DNA from: Eubacterium sp. | GTDB lineage: Bacteria; Bacillota; Clostridia; Lachnospirales; Lachnospiraceae | Length of the DNA stretch: 7,590 nucleotides | Reading direction: 5' to 3' | Assembly: GCA_017616955.1 (NCBI GenBank) | Contig: JAFZXD010000158.1 | Coordinates: 1 to 7,590, forward strand | Shown: positions 1 through 6,307 of the stretch, piece after piece | Position numbering within the stretch: the stretch's first letter is position 1 | How the letters are laid out: each line of letters begins with the position of its first letter | Position numbers and translations under genes: made by a program | Notes under the pieces: generated by a model | What the model saw: only the letters and a program-made list of their open reading frames with translations | The model's database searches: none | Told to the model about the DNA's origin: nothing

Positions 1-783
1 AAGGGAATCATTTGCACCATTACTTCCCGGCATCTCCAGATCAAGTCCTGCCGCTATTCCCTTTACTCTCTGAGATACAGCTCCCCAGTCAGACATAACC
101 AGTCCCTCAAATCCCCCTTCATCTCTAAGGATTTTATTTAAAAGCCAATCATTTTCTGAAGCATATGTACCATTTATTCGATTGTATGATCACATCATTG
201 TCCATGGCTGTGCTTTCTTAACTACTGTCTCAAATGCTGTCAGATATATCTCTCTGAGTGTTCTTGCATCTATAATGCTGTCTGCATACATTCTCTCAGT
301 TTCCTGCGAATTTGCAGCAAAATGTTTTACCGAGGTTCCCACATTCTGCGACTGCACACCATTTACATATGATGCAGCCATCTCACCTGTCAGATACGGA
401 TCTTCCGAAACATACTCGAAGTTTCTTCCGCAGAGTGGAGATCTCTTTATATTGATAGCCGGTCCGAGAATGGTAGAAACATCCTCAGCCTGACATTCCT
501 TACCCAAAATGACACCCATGTCATACATAAGTTTTTTATCAAATGAAGCTGCTGTTGCACATGCGGTCGGAAAACATACCGCATCAATAGAGTTATAAAT
601 CTCATTCTGGTTTGCAACCAGCATATCGAATTCTTGTTTTCTGAGTCCGTGAGGGCCGTCACTTACAAAGACCGCAGGAACTCCCAACTCTTTAAATTCT
701 TCAGTCGTCCACATATCATGTCCCGAGACATAAGACGCCTTCTGTTCAAGTGTCATTTTGGAAATTATGTTCTTTATATCCAC
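1..783 (-). pseudogene. GH3 family beta-glucosidase-like gene, 5' part, interrupted by an in-frame TGA
   Basis: Glycoside hydrolase family 3 enzymes remove terminal beta-linked sugars from oligosaccharides by a retaining mechanism. The visible 261 codons match the N-terminal TIM-barrel domain: SDGPHGLR (residues 41-48), ILGPAINIKRSPLCGRNFEY (about 105-124), the KHF substrate-binding motif (K153, H154) and QETERM (160-165). After codon 197 a TGA (190-192) interrupts the frame. The same frame then continues as [13 protein letters not shown] and reaches VMSDWGA, with the expected nucleophile at Asp232, before running off the left edge. This is therefore a nonsense change, not a frameshift. Relatives usually have Cys where the TGA sits. 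Gly223 (GGG) replaces the Trp usual in RDEWGFEG. GTG is chosen as start because it has a strong ribosome binding site and gives the usual family N-terminus before MTLEQK. No signal peptide is seen, so the product would be cytoplasmic. The gene follows the antiporter by 59 nt. Family assignment is very sure; pseudogene status is likely, but a sequencing error is not excluded. Confidence 0.75.
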
Positions 784-787
784 TATT

Positions 788-796
788 CCTTCTCCC
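788..796 (-). promoter_or_regulatory. Ribosome binding site supporting the GTG start of the GH3 gene
   Basis: On the minus strand the sequence before the start reads GGGAAGGGAGAAGGAATA then GTG. It offers a GGGAG core 8 nt upstream of the start and AGAAGG 4 nt upstream. This purine run is the strongest translation signal near the gene and supports the GTG at 781-783 over the internal ATG ten codons later. Confidence 0.6.
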
Positions 797-842
797 TTCC
801 CGGCTTTCGCCTAAATACCCCCACATTAATATACTTTTATAA

Positions 843-2042
843 TCACGAATCTGCCGATGCTGTTTTCTTTAATGCATCTGTTTTTGAATACAGCACCTTC
901 AATATAATTGGTGTAAGTATTGAACTTACTATTATAAGCAGAATAACTGAAGTAAAATACTTACTCTCCAGCATTCCAACTTCCAATCCCTTCTTTGCTA
1001 CAATAAGAGCGACCTCTCCTCTTGTCATCATTCCGACTCCTATTTTCAGGGTCTCATATCCACGAAAACCGCAGATTCTTGCAGCAAGCGCACAACCTAT
1101 TATCTTTGAAAAAAGTCCTACAACAACAAATCCGGCTGAGAACAGCAGTATTGTCATATCAAGACTCTTAAGATCCGTCTGCAGACCGATACCAACAAAG
1201 AATACAGGTCCGAATATCATATAGGAATTGATATCCATCTTACTATCTATATAATCTGAGTCATCTAGAGAACTCAGTACGATTCCGGCTACATATGCTC
1301 CTGTGATGTCTGCTATTCCAAAATACTTATCGGCTATATATGAAAGAGCAAGTGCTATTCCAAGTCCGATTATCGGAATTCTCTGAGTTCTTGGATGCTT
1401 ACTATCAAGCCAGTTCATAAGCTTGAACAATATAAATCCAAATATTGCAGAGAGCACAAAAAAAGCGACTGTTCTGATGATCACATCACTTATCTTACTG
1501 CTGGTATCCTTAAAGCTTACAACCATTGTGAGAACCAGAATACCTATAACATCATCAATTATAGCGGCACTTAGAATGGTTGTTCCTGTTTCTTCAGATA
1601 TCTTTCCCAGTTCTTTAAGTGCCTGAACGGTTATACTAACCGAAGTAGCAGTAAGAATTGTTCCGACAAACAACGCACGGAAGAATCCGTCGGTTCCGAA
1701 TTTTTCAAATCCGTAAAAACTCATATAAAGAAGAGTTCCGCCTATAAGTGGAACAAACACTCCGGCGCAGGCTATAACAGTAGCCTTGACTCCTGTCTTC
1801 TTAAGCTTACCAATATTGGTTTCAAGTCCGGCACTGAACATCAGAAGAATTACACCAATCTCAGCTATTCCACTTATGAAATCCGATGTTTTCACAAGAT
1901 GAAGCAGACTCGGTCCGAGAATAAGCCCGGCTATAATCTCTCCGACAACCTGCGGTGCTTTGAATCTTCTGGCCAAAAGACCGAAGGTTTTAGCAAAAAG
2001 AATTATAAAAGCTATATCTCTTAGAATCAGCAACTTATCCAT
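843..2042 (-). CDS. Monovalent cation:proton antiporter, CPA2 family (NapA/GerN-like)
   Basis: This 399-residue, almost wholly hydrophobic protein has about 11 to 13 predicted membrane segments. It fits the compact members of the CPA2 antiporters such as Enterococcus NapA and Bacillus GerN, which exchange Na+ (or K+) for protons across the cytoplasmic membrane. Landmarks are the N-terminal KAPQVVGEIIAGLILGPS segment (about residues 29-45), the LLMFSAGLET helix (66-75), TSVSITVQ (133-140) and the adjacent acidic pair D163-D164 in AAIIDDVIG. In the NapA branch such a pair forms the ion site and goes with electrogenic exchange. TRGEVALIVA near residue 340 is the other family hallmark. The protein ends after the membrane domain with a short Lys/Ser-rich tail. 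There is no TrkA-N/RCK nucleotide-binding domain of the kind found in full-length KefB/KefC, so a glutathione-gated K+ efflux role is unlikely. ATG is preceded by AGAGGTGA at good spacing. The gene has its own promoter and stops with TGA followed one codon later by TAA. The exact ion cannot be read from sequence. Confidence 0.92.
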   Translation of the reverse strand: MDKLLILRDIAFIILFAKTFGLLARRFKAPQVVGEIIAGLILGPSLLHLVKTSDFISGIAEIGVILLMFSAGLETNIGKLKKTGVKATVIACAGVFVPLIGGTLLYMSFYGFEKFGTDGFFRALFVGTILTATSVSITVQALKELGKISEETGTTILSAAIIDDVIGILVLTMVVSFKDTSSKISDVIIRTVAFFVLSAIFGFILFKLMNWLDSKHPRTQRIPIIGLGIALALSYIADKYFGIADITGAYVAGIVLSSLDDSDYIDSKMDINSYMIFGPVFFVGIGLQTDLKSLDMTILLFSAGFVVVGLFSKIIGCALAARICGFRGYETLKIGVGMMTRGEVALIVAKKGLEVGMLESKYFTSVILLIIVSSILTPIILKVLYSKTDALKKTASADS

Positions 2043-2080
2043 AATATATCACCTCTGATATTTTCAATTTCTGACGTCCT

Positions 2081-2109
2081 ATTATAGTGAATTAAAACGT
2101 CTATGTCAA
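2081..2109 (-). promoter_or_regulatory. Consensus housekeeping-sigma promoter for the antiporter gene
   Basis: Read on the minus strand, TTGACA (2109-2104) is separated by exactly 17 nt from TATAAT (2086-2081). Both hexamers match the vegetative sigma consensus perfectly. Transcription should begin near 2074-2076, giving a leader of about 32 nt that contains the AGAGGTGA ribosome binding site. The promoter would serve the antiporter and probably the GH3 gene behind it. Confidence 0.9.
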
Positions 2110-2117
2110 TGACAGAG
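2101..2117. promoter_or_regulatory. Interrupted palindrome over the -35 box, candidate operator
   Basis: The plus strand shows TGTCA-A-TGACA, extended on both sides to a 17-nt imperfect inverted repeat in which 7 of 8 position pairs match; only 2103/2115 mismatch. It covers the whole -35 hexamer, a position suited to repression by a dimeric regulator. No regulator is encoded nearby and I do not recognise the motif. Chance is a real possibility, since part of the symmetry comes from the -35 sequence itself. Confidence 0.35.
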
Positions 2118-2148
2118 ATAACACTATTTTTTTGAATAAAAATACTGC

Positions 2149-3021
2149 TCAAAATGAAAAAACATGATTCATTTTTTCGTACATTATGGTTTCCGTTTTT
2201 TCACCCGTATTACAAAGCATATACGATGCTCCTGCTTTCCCGGCATTTACCTGAAGGAGTTTTATATATTCCTTCAGCGCATCATCATATTCACTTATGG
2301 TTCTTCTATTGAGTGTAAGTCGAATATCTTTATTTTCATCTTCCGAATCTATAAATCGGTAAGCACCATTAAGGTTTATATTCATTTCCTCTTCGGACAG
2401 AATATGTATCAGCATAACCTCAGTACCATAATACCGAAAATACTTCAGTACATCAACTTCCGAAGAAGCAAAATCTTCATCCATAAAGTCCGATAAGATA
2501 AATGTCATACCACCTCTTGATCGAGCAGCCCTTTTTAGCGCATCTGCTATATCTATCCTATCAGACGGCTTACGTGCCTGAAGCCATTTGTCCAGAATCA
2601 CCATTCCGTTCTTTCCCGACTGAACTCTCAGGGGTGCTGATATATCGGCAAGATCGGTAACATATACCGCGTCCCTTCCGTTCATGGCTATATAACTTAT
2701 GATTTCAGTAAGTTCAGCCATGAGTGTACTCTTAAGTTTTTCACCGAATTCCATAGAATGACTCGTATCAAGAAAGATATTAACCCTTCCTTCACGTTCT
2801 TCCATGAATTCTTTGATGTAGAGCTTATCCAAACGAGCATACGCATTCCAATCTACATATCGCATATCATCTCCGGGAATATATTCACGATATCCGGAGA
2901 ATTCCGCAGAACGCCCCTTGGCAGATGACTTTCTGGTACCCTCGCCCTGAGACAGACTTCTCTTAATATTCAGATGTAATCGCCTGTACTTCTCCAGGCC
3001 ACGAATATCCAATGTCTGCAT
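2149..3021 (-). CDS. DUF58 family protein with VWA-like metal-binding motif
   Basis: This 290-residue protein belongs to the short DUF58 type that accompanies MoxR ATPases. The family hallmark is the N-terminal stretch with GEGTRKSSAKGRSAEFSGYR (about residues 26-45) followed by YIPGDDMRYVDWNAYAR (47-63). A VWA-like fold follows, with a DxSxS MIDAS-type motif, DTSHS at 85-89, and a second acidic element, LSDFMDED, near 177-183. Both suggest divalent-metal binding. No membrane segment or signal peptide is seen, so it should be cytoplasmic, unlike longer DUF58 proteins with N-terminal helices. The start ATG lies 9 nt after the MoxR stop, and that TAA stop is part of the TAAGGAG ribosome binding site, which implies translational coupling. 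By analogy with other MoxR/VWA pairs it may act as adaptor or co-chaperone to the ATPase; its substrate is unknown. It is the last gene of the operon here. Confidence 0.92.
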   Translation of the reverse strand: MQTLDIRGLEKYRRLHLNIKRSLSQGEGTRKSSAKGRSAEFSGYREYIPGDDMRYVDWNAYARLDKLYIKEFMEEREGRVNIFLDTSHSMEFGEKLKSTLMAELTEIISYIAMNGRDAVYVTDLADISAPLRVQSGKNGMVILDKWLQARKPSDRIDIADALKRAARSRGGMTFILSDFMDEDFASSEVDVLKYFRYYGTEVMLIHILSEEEMNINLNGAYRFIDSEDENKDIRLTLNRRTISEYDDALKEYIKLLQVNAGKAGASYMLCNTGEKTETIMYEKMNHVFSF

Positions 3022-3030
3022 AGCCGCTCC

Positions 3031-3960
3031 TTACATGAGAGTTCTTATTACCGCATCCTCATTTATTCCATCAGCCACCGCATCAAAGCTGAGTATTATC
3101 CTGTGTCTCATAACAGGAAGTATTACACTGTCTATATCTTCAAATGATACATTAAGTCTTCCGTTCATATAAGCTCTGGCCTTTGCGCATCTTACTATAT
3201 GCTGTGCTGCACGAGGACTGGCGCCTTCACGAATATACTTATTCTCATCATGAGTCTTCATTACTATATCAAGAGCTCTGTCCATAACAGCTTCCGCTAT
3301 CGGAATCTGCTGGATCATACTTCTGATCGATATGAGCTGCTGAGCATTTATAACCGGTCGAGCCGGTTCAACGTTGTATCCCTCAGTCAGTGTAACTATG
3401 GATCTGAGTTCTTCTTTCTTCGGAAATTCAACCAGAAGCTTCATCGCAAATCTGTCGAGCTGTGCCTCCGGAAGAGGATATGTTCCTTCCTGCTCGATGG
3501 GATTCTGTGTTGCTATAACAAAGAACGGATCGGGAAGTGCATATGTCAGATCTCCAACCGTAACCGTATGCTCCTGCATGGCTTCAAGAAGTGCAGACTG
3601 AGTTTTCGGAGTTGCACGGTTTATCTCATCCGCCAGGATTACATTTGCAAAGATAGGACCGGCCTCAAACTTGAAGCTGCTTCCTTTTTCATCTCTTACC
3701 ATAATGTTTGTACCGGTTATATCCGCAGGCATAAGATCCGGCGTAAACTGTATTCTCTTAAATGCCATACTGAATACTCGGCTGATTGTCTGTACCAGTC
3801 GAGTTTTTCCGAGTCCCGGCATACCTTCGAGAAGAACATTTCCTCCGGTAAGAAGGACCAGAAGAAGATTATCGACAGTGTCGTTCTGCCCTATTATCTC
3901 CTTATGTATCTCTGTCTTGATATTGTTGATTAATACTCTTCCTTCTTCATATTCGCTCAT
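3031..3960 (-). CDS. MoxR-family AAA+ ATPase
   Basis: This 309-residue cytoplasmic ATPase has every core AAA+ element of the MoxR clade. Walker A is GMPGLGKT (46-53). Walker B is VILADE (107-112), running into NRATPKTQSALLEAMQE. Sensor 1 is in FVIATQNP (147-154, Asn153). The arginine finger region is LDRF (168-171), and sensor 2 is in GASPRAAQ (246-253, Arg250). The length is normal for the family and nothing appears missing. MoxR ATPases are thought to act as chaperones that use ATP to mature protein complexes, often by helping insert metal cofactors, together with VWA or DUF58 partners. The DUF58 gene directly follows, so the pair probably works as one machine. The start ATG has an AGAGGAG site 8 nt upstream and lies 31 nt after the Asn/Gln-rich protein gene. 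The client is not known; the neighbouring membrane protein and ABC exporter are the obvious candidates. Confidence 0.95.
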   Translation of the reverse strand: MSEYEEGRVLINNIKTEIHKEIIGQNDTVDNLLLVLLTGGNVLLEGMPGLGKTRLVQTISRVFSMAFKRIQFTPDLMPADITGTNIMVRDEKGSSFKFEAGPIFANVILADEINRATPKTQSALLEAMQEHTVTVGDLTYALPDPFFVIATQNPIEQEGTYPLPEAQLDRFAMKLLVEFPKKEELRSIVTLTEGYNVEPARPVINAQQLISIRSMIQQIPIAEAVMDRALDIVMKTHDENKYIREGASPRAAQHIVRCAKARAYMNGRLNVSFEDIDSVILPVMRHRIILSFDAVADGINEDAVIRTLM

Positions 3961-3991
3961 ATACTATTCTCCTCTTTATGCTTAGAAATCA

Positions 3992-5413
3992 TTACTTTGA
4001 TAGATCCGAAAAATAATTCTTCAATACATCGGACATATTTCCCGGATACTTACCCTTACTGATTCCTTCATTTGCTGTCTTACTGTATTCATTAATGACT
4101 GTATCATACGGAACTTTTTCTCCGTCCCAAGCCAGTCCATTCTGTTCTCTGCTAAACTGAGATGTTGAATTATCTCCGTACTTTCCTGATAAGTTCTTAT
4201 TTACACTTACATAATCATGATTATGAGATACTCCTGTTTCTCCGGAACCATTACCCTGTCCGGCTCCGCCTCCGTTGTTACCTCCCTGGCCACCGTTGCC
4301 TCCGTTTTTCTGACCATTTCCGTTTTGCCCGGAACCATTCTGACCGTTCTGATCATTCTGACCGGACCCGTTCTGGGTCTGTCCGTTTTGGTTCTGACCA
4401 TTATCACCGTTCTGATTATTCTGGCCGTTACCGTTTTGATTCTGTCCATTTTGGTTTTGGCCATTCTGATTTTGGCCATTCTGGTTCTGATTGTTCTGGT
4501 TTTGACCATTATCACCATTCTGATTATTCTGGCCGTTACCTTTCTGTCCGTTCTGGTTTTGACCGTTCGGATTATTCGGATCATTATTTGAAGCAGTCTG
4601 CTTATTTTGAGACTTCATCTGATTCTCCGCCATCTCCTGGGCAGATTTTATCTGCTTATTTGCGGATTCCGATTTGCCGTTTGCCATGTTATCAAGTTTT
4701 TCGGAAGTATCACCAAGCTTGTAGTTATATTTTTCTTTAGCTTTGGCAAGTTCTTTTCCTGTCTTGCTTTTCTTTATCTCCTGACGGGATGCTTCAAGAG
4801 ATTCCATAAGTTTATTCAACTCTTTGAGCTCTTCCGGCGAAAGACCTTTTGTATCAATCTTAGAAAGCTCATCAAGAATTTCTTTTACTTCTTTTTCTGC
4901 CTGTTTTGCTGCCACCTTTGTTTTGTGTTTTTCTTCAGCAGTCTTCTTCGAAGGTGTCGGAATTATATAAGCAACAACGCATAACAGTAACATAGTGATA
5001 AATATAAGAAGCTTCTTTAACGGAAATGTCATCGGAACCTTTATCTCCGAAGCCTTTGCTCTCAGATTCATTTCCGCATCCTGTCGCTGAAGCTGACATA
5101 TTTTATCGGCATAATTCTGATTCTCATATGCTGTGATTATCTTCTCTTTAAGTCCAAATCCATCTATATAAAGCGCTGCATCTTTATCATTCTTTCGATG
5201 TTTAACTCCCAGGAATACACCGACGGGAATAGCAACGATCAAAGGAATCACTGCAACATATATAGCCGAATAAAAAGGAATAATAAGGCTTATAAACATA
5301 ACAAGAAGTGCCACTGTGCTGCCCCACATAAGGCAGCCGACAACGTCACTTCTCATCACATTCTTATTCATTTTTATTCTGACACGATTTATAAAGCTAA
5401 GTATAAACTCCAT
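3992..5413 (-). CDS. Membrane protein with coiled-coil stretch and long Asn/Gln/Gly-rich tract
   Basis: I do not recognise this 473-residue protein as a named family. Layout: a short basic N-terminus; two adjacent membrane helices (about 24-46 and 49-70); a charged 60-residue loop; a third helix (about 133-151); a Lys/Glu-rich, probably helical coiled-coil stretch (about 155-270); then roughly 115 residues made almost only of Asn, Gln and Gly (about 276-390). A compact C-terminal segment of about 75 residues follows, ending in KYPGNMSDVLKNYFSDLSK. The tract includes four exact tandem QNQNG units (309-328) and two copies of a 16-residue block at 292-307 and 328-343. With three helices and a basic N-terminus, the coiled coil, tract and tail most likely lie outside the membrane. 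That orientation is inference. The ATG is preceded by AAAGGA 7 nt upstream. The gene sits between the ABC permease (30 nt) and MoxR (31 nt), so it is a plausible client or scaffold of the operon's machinery. Confidence 0.85.
   Translation of the reverse strand: MEFILSFINRVRIKMNKNVMRSDVVGCLMWGSTVALLVMFISLIIPFYSAIYVAVIPLIVAIPVGVFLGVKHRKNDKDAALYIDGFGLKEKIITAYENQNYADKICQLQRQDAEMNLRAKASEIKVPMTFPLKKLLIFITMLLLCVVAYIIPTPSKKTAEEKHKTKVAAKQAEKEVKEILDELSKIDTKGLSPEELKELNKLMESLEASRQEIKKSKTGKELAKAKEKYNYKLGDTSEKLDNMANGKSESANKQIKSAQEMAENQMKSQNKQTASNNDPNNPNGQNQNGQKGNGQNNQNGDNGQNQNNQNQNGQNQNGQNQNGQNQNGNGQNNQNGDNGQNQNGQTQNGSGQNDQNGQNGSGQNGNGQKNGGNGGQGGNNGGGAGQGNGSGETGVSHNHDYVSVNKNLSGKYGDNSTSQFSREQNGLAWDGEKVPYDTVINEYSKTANEGISKGKYPGNMSDVLKNYFSDLSK
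4385..4432 (-). repeat. 48-bp direct repeat, copy 2, inside the Asn/Gln-rich tract
   Basis: This block matches 4493-4540 at 45 of 48 positions, and the three differences are all synonymous. It encodes GNGQNNQNGDNGQNQN (residues 328-343). The copies are 108 nt (36 codons) apart. Confidence 0.85.
4430..4489 (-). repeat. Four tandem 15-bp units encoding QNQNG
   Basis: Four consecutive 15-nt units encode exactly QNQNG each (residues 309-328). The units differ in DNA at several third codon positions but never in protein. This points to an older repeat kept at the protein level rather than a fresh slippage expansion. Confidence 0.85.
4493..4540 (-). repeat. 48-bp direct repeat, copy 1, inside the Asn/Gln-rich tract
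   Basis: This is the partner of 4385-4432, encoding the same 16 residues (292-307). Together with the tandem 15-bp units between the copies it forms a nested repeat structure of about 155 nt, which could recombine or slip. Confidence 0.85.
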
Positions 5414-5443
5414 ATATTATTCCTTTATAAATTCACAAAACAA

Positions 5444-6307
5444 CTATTTCTTACCCGGCCTAATATTCTTTGCTGCAAGAAATACAAATAATATTCCGAC
5501 CACTGTCTGCATTATAACCGAAAGACTGATCCAGACATATTTATTATTAAAAATTGACATAGGTCCGCTCGCATTTCCAAACATATCGATTACGTCAATA
5601 TTTGTCATTTTATCTATGAAAAATACTATAAACGTAAAAATCGGATCCAGTAAAAGCGCAATAGGCGCCAAATAATAGTTGGTTCTATCTCTGTCTATCA
5701 GATACTCCATAAGCCAGAATATAAAAGGTAATCCATAGATTCCAAAATATATAACATATGAAAGTATGATTGAAGTGATACTTTTCTTACATATTGAAGA
5801 ACAAAGAATACCGATAGATCCTGTCATAAATGCAAATATAATCGCAAGGAAGATATACTCAAAAAGTGCAATCCATGAGAGACCTCCCATGATAAATGAA
5901 ACTGATACAAGCGGAATACTGGCTATGATAAATGTCATAACTCTGACTACCGCGGATCCTATCTTTCCGAGAATAATCTGACGTTCTGTTATAGTCGTAG
6001 TAAGAAGTACATCCATTGTTTTTCGTTCTTTTTCACCCGATATAGATGAAGCTGTTATGATAGGAATGATAAGGCCTATAATACTAAGCTGAACAGAACC
6101 GACTACAGGGAAGAAATAAACAAATCCCTCGTATATTTCCGTGTTCCTCGAACCACGTCCGTAAGAATAGCTAAATGTTGAATACGTAAGGAAAAATACT
6201 ATCGCAAGGGCAACTATATATGCAAAAAGTCCCCATGAAAACTTCATGCTTCGAGATATGACCTTAAGATCTTTTTTAATTATTGGGCTGTTGAACGGTT
6301 TGGTCAT
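5444..6307 (-). CDS. ABC-2 type transporter permease
   Basis: This 287-residue integral membrane protein has about six hydrophobic segments (numbering from the chosen start: near 25-46, 64-90, 119-142, 145-169, 176-203 and 257-282). It carries the ABC-2 permease cytoplasmic motif SGEKERKTMDVLLTTTITER (about 90-109), which in this family contacts the ATPase. It belongs with exporter-type permeases such as those of NatAB and GldAF systems; the substrate cannot be read from sequence. Two ATGs are possible. The one at 6311-6313 lies only 2 nt from the AGGAG site, whereas the one at 6305-6307 lies 8 nt from it, so the latter is chosen. The gene overlaps the end of the ATPase gene by about 32 nt in a different frame, typical of stoichiometric coupling of ABC subunits. 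The first helix is followed by a Tyr/Ser/Arg-rich loop (about 46-60), probably extracytoplasmic. Confidence 0.9.
   Translation of the reverse strand: MTKPFNSPIIKKDLKVISRSMKFSWGLFAYIVALAIVFFLTYSTFSYSYGRGSRNTEIYEGFVYFFPVVGSVQLSIIGLIIPIITASSISGEKERKTMDVLLTTTITERQIILGKIGSAVVRVMTFIIASIPLVSVSFIMGGLSWIALFEYIFLAIIFAFMTGSIGILCSSICKKSITSIILSYVIYFGIYGLPFIFWLMEYLIDRDRTNYYLAPIALLLDPIFTFIVFFIDKMTNIDVIDMFGNASGPMSIFNNKYVWISLSVIMQTVVGILFVFLAAKNIRPGKK

Noticed and set aside
145..189. SECIS-like hairpin just after the in-frame TGA
   Set aside because: Only a 5-bp stem with a 29-nt loop can be drawn, with no stable upper stem. It does not resemble a working bacterial SECIS.
182..493. Plus-strand frame of 103 codons opposite the GH3 gene
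   Set aside because: The opposite strand carries continuous GH3 homology, including catalytic residues, so this frame is incidental.
190..783. A complete 197-residue protein ending at the TGA
   Set aside because: GH3 homology continues in the same frame beyond the TGA to the window edge, so this is an interrupted gene, not a naturally short protein.
803..812. GGC-GAAA-GCC mini hairpin before the GH3 gene as a terminator
   Set aside because: It has only three base pairs and no following T-run, so it is not credible as a terminator.
634..1224. Plus-strand frame of 196 codons
   Set aside because: It runs antisense to the well-supported antiporter and GH3 genes, resembles no known protein, and has no convincing start signal.
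3199..3933. Plus-strand frame of 244 codons opposite MoxR
   Set aside because: It is fully antisense to a gene with all AAA+ motifs, and its composition is Cys, Ser and Tyr rich as expected from a shadow frame.
4385..4540. Possible CRISPR-like or mobile repeat array
   Set aside because: The repeats are in frame, encode the same residues with synonymous differences, and lie inside a gene. There are no spacer-like unique segments.
4162..4740. Long open frames on the plus strand and an alternative minus-strand frame across the repeat tract
   Set aside because: They arise because Asn/Gln/Gly codons give almost no stops in the other frames. Their products are biased, internally repetitive, and lack ribosome binding sites.
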